11,821 nt of DNA, taken from NCBI GenBank assembly GCA_030151765.1, contig JASLCW010000180.1, positions 1 through 11,821 on the forward strand, in the 5' to 3' direction. This document shows, piece by piece, positions 1-6,419 of the stretch. Within the stretch, counting starts at the first letter, position 1, and every line of letters begins with the position of its first letter. The DNA comes from Marmoricola sp. (lineage in GTDB: Bacteria; Actinomycetota; Actinomycetes; Propionibacteriales; Nocardioidaceae). Below the pieces are notes generated by a model that saw only the letters and a program-made list of their open reading frames with translations, had not been told where the DNA came from and searched no databases. The position numbers were made by a program, and so were the translations under genes.

Positions 1-581
1 GTGGTCGCGTCCTCGCGGCTGATCCCGACCGGCGCGGTGATCAGCGGCATCGGGGTCATCACCTCGTCGACCTTCGTGGTCGACCACTCCGCGACCGGCG
101 TGAAGCGCAGGTCGCGGTTGGTGATGATGCCGAGCAGCCGGCTGTCGGTGTCGATGACGGGTACGCCGGAGACCCGGTACTCACCGCACTTGCGGTCGAG
201 CTCCTCGAGCGTCGCGTCCGGACCGATCGTGACCGGGTTGGAGATCATGCCGGTCTGGGTGCGCTTCACGAGATCGACCTGGTAGGCCTGGTCCTCGATC
301 GAGAGATTGCGGTGCAGGACGCCGATGCCGCCCTCGCGAGCCATCGCGATCGCCATCCGGGACTCGGTGACGGTGTCCATCGCCGCGCTGACCAGCGGCA
401 CCTTGAGGGTGATCTCGCGGGTCAGCCGGGTGCTGGTGTCGATGTCGCTGGGGGCCAGGTCTGACTCGCCGGGGAGCAGCAGGACGTCGTCGTACGTGAG
501 ACCGAGCGGAGCGAAGATCTCCGGGACCTCACGGCCGGGCTCGGGTCCGAACAGGTCACGCGAAGTCTCACCGGAGGTCAT
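1..581 (-). CDS. guaB: IMP dehydrogenase, N-terminal part (cut by left edge)
   Basis: GuaB oxidises IMP to XMP with NAD+, the committed step of GMP synthesis in the cytosol. The 193 visible residues begin MTSGETSRDLFGPEP and contain the hallmark IMPDH start LTYDDVLLLPGES, then VPLVSAAMDTVTESRMAIAMA and GGIGVLHRNLSIEDQ, which form the first part of the TIM barrel. From about residue 110 comes the first CBS domain (MISNPVTIGPDATLEEL, SGVPVIDTDSRLLGIITNRDLR) and then the start of the second (VDEVMTPMPLITAPVG). The catalytic Cys loop lies beyond the left edge, since the family is about 500 residues long. The ATG at 581 is chosen because it gives the normal IMPDH N-terminus. It lies 19 bp after the stop of the broken kinase gene upstream, with no well-spaced Shine-Dalgarno sequence. 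The identification is firm. Confidence 0.96.
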   Translation of the reverse strand, partial: MTSGETSRDLFGPEPGREVPEIFAPLGLTYDDVLLLPGESDLAPSDIDTSTRLTREITLKVPLVSAAMDTVTESRMAIAMAREGGIGVLHRNLSIEDQAYQVDLVKRTQTGMISNPVTIGPDATLEELDRKCGEYRVSGVPVIDTDSRLLGIITNRDLRFTPVAEWSTTKVDEVMTPMPLITAPVGISREDAT

Positions 582-586
582 GCTCC

Positions 587-592
587 AGTCTA
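587..592 (-). promoter_or_regulatory. Candidate -10 element of guaB (possibly leaderless)
   Basis: On the minus strand the hexamer TAGACT (pattern TAnnnT) ends five bases before the guaB ATG, so transcription would start at or next to the A of ATG. That spacing is typical of leaderless actinobacterial mRNAs. The GGAG between them is only 1 nt from the ATG, too close to work as a usual ribosome binding site. I see no good -35 hexamer 17-18 bp upstream, so this is a weak sequence-only call. Confidence 0.33.
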
Positions 593-600
593 ATCAGGGC

Positions 601-2887
601 TCAAGCCTGCGATCGAATGCGGGCGCCCGGGATGTGGCCCGGTTCACTCGGTACGGCGGCCTCGATGAAGTCCTGGCTCTCGTAGTGATGGGCAAGGAAG
701 GACCGCCCGCTGTCGGTGGGCTGCGCCGGAACCAGGGAATCGCCGAGGCCGTGAGGACCGACGAAGAGCATCTGCGGCGCCTCGCCCTCCCAGAGCCAGG
801 TCACCGTCAGCGAACCTCCCCGTCGGGTCGCAACGACCGCGTCGAGCATCGTGCCGCCCCAGGCGGCCGCCGACCGGGCCGTGCTCACGTCACCCCCGAG
901 GACACGCAGGGTGAGGCTCACCCGCCGGTCCCGCGCCAGGTTCAGTGCCTGCGCGAACCAGGCACCGAGCTGTACCAGTTCGGGATCTATGAGCGTCAAC
1001 TGCCGCAGGTGGGCCTCCTCCACCCCACAAGCACGGCGTGTCTCCGGATCCCCGACCAGCATGGGATCGGCCGCGACCGCACGGAGCAGGGCGAGCGCGC
1101 GCCTGATCCCCGCCACGTTCCACCGCTCGCGCGAGACCGCAGCCGCCTCCGCCGCGACGAGCGCCAGATGCTCCGCTGCCGAACGCGTGCGATCACTCGC
1201 GGTGCGTCGCCCCACGATGTCGAGCGCGCGAGCGAAGGCCACCCACGCACCGAACTGGATGAGCTGGACAACAGTCCCGGCGGTCACCACGACCGTGGCA
1301 TCGCTCGGTCCGCTCACGGCGATCGCACCCGCACTCGTGATGATGGCCGCCAACGCGAAGCCCAGTGGCACCAGGCTGCGGGCCAGCACGAGCAAGATCA
1401 CCAGCAGCGGTGTCAGGCTGATCGGCTGCCACAGATAGGGGATCTCGCCGTACCCGGTGCCGGCGAGGTCGAGCAGGAAGGCCGGCACGACCGCGCCGGC
1501 CAGCAAGGCACTCGCCCAACGCGGCAGCATGCGACCTCCGCGACAGGTCCACCACGCCAGCCCGGCGCAGCCCCCGACGAGCCCCACCATCGACAATGTC
1601 GCGAGATCCCCGGCTCGGGCGAGCAGGGAGGCGATGAGCTCGGCCGAGCAGACGAGAATCGCCCACATCCAGGCACTCGCGCGTCGTACGTCGCCGGTGA
1701 GGCGGGCCGGATCGAGATCGGCCAGCAGCTCCTGGCCCGGGACGGGCGCCCTTTCGGGCGCGATAAGCGTTGCCGTGGTTCCGATGCCGATCTCGCTGAC
1801 CACCTCGACCTGGATGCCGACCTCACGGCTCCGGCGTACGACGGACTCGCGTAGCCCCCCACCCCTCGACCTGATCGACCTGGAAGCCGGCGCCTTCGTC
1901 CTGGACGGAGACCACGACCGCATCCGCGGTGACCGAGGTGACGATCCGAGCCCTGTCGACGCCGGCGTGCTCATGGGCATTGCGGACGAGTTCCCCGACC
2001 GCGCCCCTCAGTGCCGCCACCACGTCGGGGGCGAGCCGTGAGAGGTGGCGCTCCGCCTCGCGAACCGAGAGGCCGGCCCACTCGACCTCGAAGCCGGGAC
2101 CCGGAACCGGGATGCCCCACGGTCCGGTGACCGCACTCCCGGCGAGCATGGCCTCGACTACCTTCACATCGCGGGCACACCGATCGCGGACGAGCCGCGG
2201 ATCGCTGACCGCAGCCCCACCGGCCGCGATGGCGGCGAGTGTGTTGAGCACCGTGTCGTGAAGGAGCCGGCCGTGTTCGGCGAGCTCCCGCACCCGGGCA
2301 CGTGCGGCAAGAGCCTGACGGTGCGCGGATTCGGCGCCGAGCCAGACCCGATCGGCCTCGGCGGTATAGGAGCGGAGTACGCGCGCGAACATCAGAGCCG
2401 CCGAGATCAGCGCGAGCGAGGTGACCGCATAGGTCAACGAAATGCTTGGCGCATGCTCGGATTGCCCGAGCGCGGGAGCGGCGGTGAGCACGAGTCACGC
2501 CGGGACCACCAGCAGCACCAGCCGACGCCCGCGTAGCAGCAGCGCGGGCGTCGCGGTCGTGATGCACGCCATCCAGAGCGCGATCAAGGTGAGCGCACTG
2601 GACGAACCTGCAGCGACGGCGTAGTCGGCGACGTATCCGGCGAAGACGAGTGCGAAGAGGAGGTCTGCGGGCAACTCCCACACCAGGCTGCCGATCAGCA
2701 CGGCCACGATGAGGGCGTGGCCGAGCACCACGGCGAGGACGACGGATCCCAGACCCGTCGTCGTCGCGGCGCCGACGAGAACCAACTGGCTCACGATGAG
2801 CCCGATGATCGACCCACGTCGCAGTGCGGTGGCCAGGCTTCTCGACGCCCATCCGTCAGCGTCGACCGAGTTCCCCACGGACGTCAC
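601..2887 (-). pseudogene. Broken tandem histidine kinase/pseudokinase (paralogue of the gene at 6420-8786)
   Basis: Read through two lesions, this gives a membrane histidine kinase of about 761 residues, colinear with the intact 788-residue kinase nearby. From the GTG at 2887, 130 residues with about four membrane helices run to an in-frame TGA (2497-2495) inside what the paralogue shows to be a transmembrane region. The same frame then continues through the H-box LLHDTVLNTL, the N-box GELVRNAHEHAGVD and DEGAGFQV. At a run of six Gs on the minus strand (1860-1855) there is one base too many. Removing it restores VEGWGLRESVVRRSREVG and SEIGIGTTATL. After it, 417 codons stay open to the stop at 601: a second membrane block, then the degenerate kinase half with RRACGVEEAHLRQLTL. 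The long open remnants suggest recent decay. The frameshift could be a sequencing error. The TGA is a substitution outside any homopolymer and less easily dismissed. Restart at the GTG at 2491 is possible. No regulator gene adjoins it. Confidence 0.85.
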
Positions 2888-2907
2888 GGTACGCCGTGAG
2901 ACGACGA

Positions 2908-2944
2908 CGCGCCCGCACCGGAGCCAAGCTCCGATGCGGGCGCG
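2908..2944 (-). terminator. Hairpin terminator after the secreted beta-helix gene
   Basis: The 10-nt arms CGCGCCCGCA (2908-2917) and TGCGGGCGCG (2935-2944) are perfectly complementary. They are followed inward by one mismatch, a further 5-bp stem (CGGAG/CTCCG) and a 5-nt loop. The hairpin starts 28 bp after the stop at 2973 and 20 bp before the next gene start. There is no U-run after it, as is common for hairpin terminators in GC-rich actinobacteria. It should separate the secreted-protein transcript from the broken kinase gene. Confidence 0.75.
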
Positions 2945-2972
2945 CCTTCAGGTGTTGCTGTCGATCAAACGG

Positions 2973-5414
2973 TCAACGGTGCGAGCGGCCGTTGTTCGGG
3001 TTGGTGTGCTGACGCACTTCCTTCCCGTCCTTGACGCCGTCGTAGTCGCCGTCCATGTTCACCGGGGTGGTCTTGCGACCGTGGTTCTTCGAACCGGTGA
3101 GTTCCTGCTTGTCGGTCAGGCCGTCCTTGTCGGTGTCCTTGTACATGGGGTTGGTGAAGACCCGACCCTTGTAGTGCACCGTCTTGAACTTGTGGGCGCC
3201 GACCTTCTTGATCACCTTGATGTCGATCGCGAAGCCCTTGAGCTCCTGGGCGTCGGTGAGGCCGTCGCCGTCGGTGTCGGCCTTGCAGGGACTGGTCAGG
3301 ACGTGGCCGATGTTGCGAACGGTGATCTGCTTCTTGCCGTTGACCGTCGTCCACTTGCGGTTGAGCTGCTTGATGTCGTAGCCCTTGACCTCGGCGCCGT
3401 CCTTGAGACCGTCGCCATCGGTGTCCGCCTTCCGCGGGTTGGTCCCGTTGGCGCAGCCCTTGAAGCTGCCGTTGACCTCGGCGCCGTCCTTGATTCCGTC
3501 GCCGTCGGTGTCGGCGTTCTCCGGGTCGGTGCCGAGCTGGACCTCCTGGCCGTTGGTCAGGCCGTCGCCGTCGTCATCGAGGGTCGCCCAGTCGACGGCC
3601 TCCGCGGACTCGCCCGAGTACTGCGAGAAGTTGCCCGCCGAGTCCTCGGTCTGCAGGCGAAGGAAACCACCCGTGTGACCCTTGGCGTCGATCTGGAAGG
3701 TGCCGGCACCGGCCACGTCGGGGATCTTGCCCAGATAGACCTCAGCCTTGTCGTCCGCGGTCCAGTACGCGTACAGGTTCACCGGACCGGCAGCCGGCGC
3801 GTTGTTGTTGGTGATCTGCTCGGTGACCGGGGCCGCCGAGAACAGGAACTTCCCAGCCTTGGTGGAGACATTCGCCGGGCGCCAGGTCTGGACCCGGTTG
3901 TTCTGCGCGCCGGTGTTCCAGAGGAACCAGGAGCCGCCACCCTCGGCCTGCGCAGCGTCGGTTGTTCCCCGAGTGCCCGCACCGAAGGTGTTGCCCCAGA
4001 TCTCGGTGCTGCCGGTTCCGCCACCCACGGTGATCGGCGCGTCGGTGGCACCGAAGTAGCCCTCGATCGCATTGCGGGTGAAGGCCCAGCCGGTCGAACG
4101 CGTGGTGGCGCCCACGGCGGGGTTCTCCATCTCGGCGAAGATCGCCCAGCGGTTGTGGTCCGCGTCCGCGCTCTGCGTGAAGGTGTTGCCGTCGATCACA
4201 TTGCCCGAGCCGGTGTACGACGTGTAGTGCTTCAGCCAGATCGTCGCCTCCGCTCCGCCCAACTGGTCGACGAAGGAGTTGTCCGAGATGTCGGCGTTCA
4301 CGTAGTCACCGGCGAACAGAACCAGTGAGTGCAGGTACTGACCGGTGAAGGTGTTGCCCTTGATGGTCACACCGACCTGCGGGGTGCCGAGGGTGCCCTC
4401 GTCGTCGTACGCATAGCTCGTGCCCGTGAAGGTGTTGTTCGTGATCGCCACGTTGTCCAACTGGCGGTCCGAACCCATGGTCCAGCCCTTGCCCTTGGCA
4501 GTGATGGTGTTGCCGTCGATGGTGGCGTCCTTCAGGACAGGAGTCGCCGGCCCGTAAGCCGCGTCGGTGCCGTACAGCGTGAATGCCTCGCCGGGACCGG
4601 CGAAGCTGCTGCCCGTGACGTTGACGTTGGACAGGTGGGTGCTCTGCGCGAACAGCACATCCGAGGCCGGCGCGGAGAAGTTGACGTTGGTCAGCGTGAG
4701 GCCGTCCACGGTGCGACCGGGGGCAACCTTCAGGCCGTAGCCGTACTGCAGATTCGCCTCGACGTTGTCGATCGTCAGGTTGCTCGCGTCACCCGAGACG
4801 CCGATGCAGGACTCGGTCATGACGGTCTCGTCGTCGCAGTGACCGTTCTTGACGGTGACGTTGGCACCGTCGACCGCGATCGCGGCCTCACCCGCGGTGA
4901 TGTTCGGGAAGTTCTCGATCGTGATGTCGTCGGACTTCGCCCGGATCATCGCATCGCCGTCGTCGACCGTCGTCATCGAGACCTGGTTGCCGAAATCGAC
5001 CGTGACCGGAAGCACGGAGTCGATGACGTAGTGGGATCCCCAGATCGCGATGTTCTCGAGCTCGCCGTCGTCGGTGGAATCCATCTCGTAGCCGACATTG
5101 CCCGGCTCGCTGATCGTCTCACCGTCGAGCGCATCGGCGAAGGTGATCTTCACCGCGTCCCCGTCCCCTGCGGTCGCCGCGTTCGCGAGCAGGACCGCAT
5201 CGAGGAAGGTGCAACTGGTGCCCGTCCCCGACGTGCAGTCGGGGTCGACCGTGGCATCCACGATCTTCGGGGCCGCAGTGGACGTGACGATGTAGTTGAC
5301 GGTGCCGACCGCGTGCGCGGCGGGCGAGGTGACGACCGCGACACCGGCCGCGGTCATCGCGACCGCGGCGACCGGCGCGAGCCGGCGGGCGATCGTGGTG
5401 GGTGCGAGATCCAT
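2973..5414 (-). CDS. Secreted right-handed beta-helix protein with C-terminal calcium-binding TSP3-like repeats
   Basis: This 813-residue protein is exported and probably acts outside the cell or in the wall; its substrate cannot be read from the sequence. Residues 1-35 are a Sec signal peptide (Arg pair at 10-11, hydrophobic core, AHA cleavage site before Val36). Residues about 110-510 show beta-helix rungs rich in N-x-T/V-I and G-N-T-F (ITNNTFTG, IKGNTFTG, IDGNTFTQ, IWGNTFG), as in polysaccharide lyases and NosD-like proteins. Residues about 540-605 look like a small beta-sandwich linker. Six calcium-loop motifs follow at about 613, 635, 664, 713, 760 and 788 (for example DTDGDGLKDGAE). There is no LPXTG signal, transmembrane anchor or lipobox. 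The ATG at 5414 has only a weak upstream GGA but gives an ideal signal peptide. It has its own upstream regulatory region and follows the response regulator gene. A glycan-active enzyme or an adhesin are the main options; I see no decisive catalytic motif. Confidence 0.9.
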   Translation of the reverse strand: MDLAPTTIARRLAPVAAVAMTAAGVAVVTSPAAHAVGTVNYIVTSTAAPKIVDATVDPDCTSGTGTSCTFLDAVLLANAATAGDGDAVKITFADALDGETISEPGNVGYEMDSTDDGELENIAIWGSHYVIDSVLPVTVDFGNQVSMTTVDDGDAMIRAKSDDITIENFPNITAGEAAIAVDGANVTVKNGHCDDETVMTESCIGVSGDASNLTIDNVEANLQYGYGLKVAPGRTVDGLTLTNVNFSAPASDVLFAQSTHLSNVNVTGSSFAGPGEAFTLYGTDAAYGPATPVLKDATIDGNTITAKGKGWTMGSDRQLDNVAITNNTFTGTSYAYDDEGTLGTPQVGVTIKGNTFTGQYLHSLVLFAGDYVNADISDNSFVDQLGGAEATIWLKHYTSYTGSGNVIDGNTFTQSADADHNRWAIFAEMENPAVGATTRSTGWAFTRNAIEGYFGATDAPITVGGGTGSTEIWGNTFGAGTRGTTDAAQAEGGGSWFLWNTGAQNNRVQTWRPANVSTKAGKFLFSAAPVTEQITNNNAPAAGPVNLYAYWTADDKAEVYLGKIPDVAGAGTFQIDAKGHTGGFLRLQTEDSAGNFSQYSGESAEAVDWATLDDDGDGLTNGQEVQLGTDPENADTDGDGIKDGAEVNGSFKGCANGTNPRKADTDGDGLKDGAEVKGYDIKQLNRKWTTVNGKKQITVRNIGHVLTSPCKADTDGDGLTDAQELKGFAIDIKVIKKVGAHKFKTVHYKGRVFTNPMYKDTDKDGLTDKQELTGSKNHGRKTTPVNMDGDYDGVKDGKEVRQHTNPNNGRSHR
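2976..3578 (-). other. Six-fold DxDxDG calcium-binding repeat region (TSP3-like)
   Basis: This part of the 813-residue protein encodes residues about 613-813. Each unit has a DxDxDG loop followed by an acidic position (D-G-A-E, D-A-Q-E, D-K-Q-E). Two middle units are longer, about 47-49 residues each. Both start ADTDGDGL, continue with KGYDIK or KGFAIDIK, run through a Lys-rich stretch, and close with a T-S-P or T-N-P turn before the next calcium loop. This layout recalls bacterial TSP3 repeats and the calcium-binding region of anthrax protective antigen-like proteins. That comparison is from memory of the families. The tail is strongly basic (KNHGRKTT, NNGRSHR). Confidence 0.8.
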
Positions 5415-5436
5415 TCGCTGATCCGTTCTTATGCTG

Positions 5437-5448
5437 GTCGACGTCGAC
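5437..5448. repeat. 12-bp perfect palindrome upstream of the beta-helix gene
   Basis: GTCGACGTCGAC reads identically on both strands and is two GTCGAC units in tandem. It begins 23 bp upstream of the ATG at 5414, between the start codon and the leader hairpin. It could be an operator half-site pair or a chance product of GC-rich sequence; nothing here decides which. Confidence 0.4.
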
Positions 5449-5453
5449 GCGTG

Positions 5454-5478
5454 AGCGTCTCCGGAATATGGAGACGCT
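5454..5478 (-). promoter_or_regulatory. 9-bp inverted repeat in the presumed leader of the beta-helix gene
   Basis: AGCGTCTCC (5454-5462) pairs perfectly with GGAGACGCT (5470-5478) across a 7-nt loop. It lies 40-64 bp upstream of the ATG at 5414, between the AT-rich promoter-like region and the start codon. It may be a leader-RNA stem-loop or a dimeric operator. The unpaired AT-containing loop in an otherwise GC-rich region makes chance less likely but does not exclude it. Confidence 0.5.
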
Positions 5479-5642
5479 AGACCGATTGTTCGAGCTGCAT
5501 TTCTGAACGATTTATCAACGGCTCAAATGACCCCTTTATTGAGCAGCAATGACCCCCTAAAAGGCCCCATTTCATGCCAGCCCGACGCCAGCAGAGCCAC
5601 GGTCAGGACGAAGGGTCGAAGATAACCCCTCCCGACTAGCGG
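5479..5642 (-). promoter_or_regulatory. AT-richer intergenic promoter region of the beta-helix gene
   Basis: Most of this 164-bp stretch is clearly less GC-rich than the rest of the window and has no credible reading frame. On the minus strand it carries two GGGGTCATT boxes followed by TTGAGCCGTTGATAAATCG, where TGATAA or GATAAA is the best -10-like sequence. No convincing TTGACA-type -35 sits 16-18 bp upstream. The nearer GGGGTCATT box occupies that place, as expected of a promoter that depends on an activator. The exact start of transcription cannot be read from the sequence. Confidence 0.5.
5526..5556 (-). repeat. Two direct repeats (GGGGTCATT) 22 bp apart, candidate activator boxes
   Basis: The plus-strand sequence AATGACCCC occurs at 5526-5534 and again at 5548-5556. 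The centre-to-centre distance of 22 bp is two helical turns, so both boxes lie on the same face of the DNA. The flanks are also alike: on the minus strand each is followed 13-15 nt later by ATAAA. They lie between the response regulator gene and the secreted-protein gene. The obvious but unproven candidate to bind them is the regulator encoded at 5667-6371. Confidence 0.55.
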
Positions 5643-5666
5643 TTCGACCCCCGAACGGGGGTCGAA
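5643..5666 (-). terminator. Perfect hairpin terminator after the response regulator
   Basis: TTCGACCCCC (5643-5652) and GGGGGTCGAA (5657-5666) form a perfect 10-bp stem with a GAAC-type tetraloop. The stem begins at the base after the regulator stop codon (5669-5667). There is no U-tract, in line with other terminators in GC-rich actinobacteria. It probably ends the transcript that includes the kinase and regulator. Confidence 0.7.
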
Positions 5667-6371
5667 TCACTCCCCCTGATCGCGCGGCTGGCGGCGCAGG
5701 TCGACCAGGCCGTCACGCATCGCCTCGCGCCCCAGGTCCACCTTCGTGCGGGCCGGCCGCCCGGCGGCGGCGTACTTGGCCTTGACCCGGGCCAGGTACT
5801 TCTTCGCCGTGTCCGGCTTCACCCCGAGAGCGGCCGCGACCGCCTCCAGGGTGAGACCGGAGGCGTAGAGGATCAGCGCCCGTTCCTCCTGGTCGCTGAA
5901 CCGCGGCCGGTTGGCGTCGGCCGCCATCAGGCTGGCGATCTCCGGCGTCACCCACTGGCCACGCTTGAGCACGGTCCAGATCGCGGCGATGATGTCCGCC
6001 TCGCTGTCGCGCTTGCCGAGCACACCGCCCACGCCGGCGCGGATGACTTCGCGTACCTGCGTGGCCGAGGCGAGCGCGGAGAGCACGAGCACGCGCATGC
6101 CGTCGTCGACGAGCTGCCGGACATGGTCCGGGTCGACGCTCGGGCCGCGCTCGACGATCAGGTCGAGGATGAGCAGCTGGGGGCGTACCCGGGGATCGCT
6201 GCGACTCAGCCAGTCGAGGAACTCCGGCAGGGTCTCGGAGCTTCTGACGACGCGGAGGCCGTCCTGGGCGTTGACCAGGTCCTCGGTGCGCTTGCGCTGC
6301 AACAGGTGATCCTCGACGATCGCCACCCGCCAGAACGGACGGTCGGGTTCATCGAACCTGCGCGCCAACAT
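5667..6371 (-). CDS. NarL/LuxR-family response regulator
   Basis: This is a 234-residue DNA-binding response regulator, most likely phosphorylated by the kinase encoded 48 bp upstream. The receiver domain (about 15-140) has the acidic pair Glu20-Asp21 (VAIVEDH), phospho-acceptor Asp70 (LLILDL), the conserved Ser98 (VLVLSAL) and Lys120 (GGVLGKRD). The LuxR-type helix-turn-helix (about 157-205) reads FSDQEERALILYASGLTLEAV then LGVKPDTAKKYLARVKAKY. The start is set at the ATG at 6371 because GGAGGG lies 3 nt before it, a strong ribosome binding site. A GTG seven codons upstream would translate through that site and has none of its own. The C-terminal tail is charged. A likely target is the promoter of the secreted beta-helix gene just downstream, which has paired repeats. 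The family assignment is firm; the target is inferred. Confidence 0.93.
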   Translation of the reverse strand: MLARRFDEPDRPFWRVAIVEDHLLQRKRTEDLVNAQDGLRVVRSSETLPEFLDWLSRSDPRVRPQLLILDLIVERGPSVDPDHVRQLVDDGMRVLVLSALASATQVREVIRAGVGGVLGKRDSEADIIAAIWTVLKRGQWVTPEIASLMAADANRPRFSDQEERALILYASGLTLEAVAAALGVKPDTAKKYLARVKAKYAAAGRPARTKVDLGREAMRDGLVDLRRQPRDQGE

Positions 6372-6374
6372 GCA

Positions 6375-6380
6375 CCCTCC
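6375..6380 (-). promoter_or_regulatory. Ribosome binding site that fixes the regulator start
   Basis: GGAGGG on the minus strand sits 3 nt (5 nt measured from GGAG) before the ATG at 6371. It is the best Shine-Dalgarno match in the window and favours that ATG over the in-frame GTG at 6392. Confidence 0.7.
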
Positions 6381-6419
6381 ACGAGTCCTCACTTCGATGG
6401 TGCATGAATCATCCCACCC

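Noticed and set aside
307..1854. A plus-strand open frame of 515 codons
   Set aside because: It is antisense across both guaB and the broken kinase, of low-complexity Arg/Gly/His composition, with no homology I recognise.
1855..1860. Programmed -1 ribosomal frameshifting to make a full-length second kinase
   Set aside because: The frames need a +1 or -2 shift, the tract does not give a canonical slippery heptamer for that, and the in-frame TGA upstream would still block a full-length product.
601..1980. A 459-codon minus-strand frame as an independent gene starting at 1980
   Set aside because: Its first 40 or so residues are an out-of-frame reading of the kinase ATPase domain. Real similarity begins only at the six-G tract, so it is the downstream part of the broken kinase and not a separate gene.
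2709..5480. Two plus-strand open frames meeting at 4328/4329
   Set aside because: They lie antisense to the secreted beta-helix gene, are Val/Arg/Asp-rich mirror translations of its GAC/GTC codons, and lack ribosome sites or domains.
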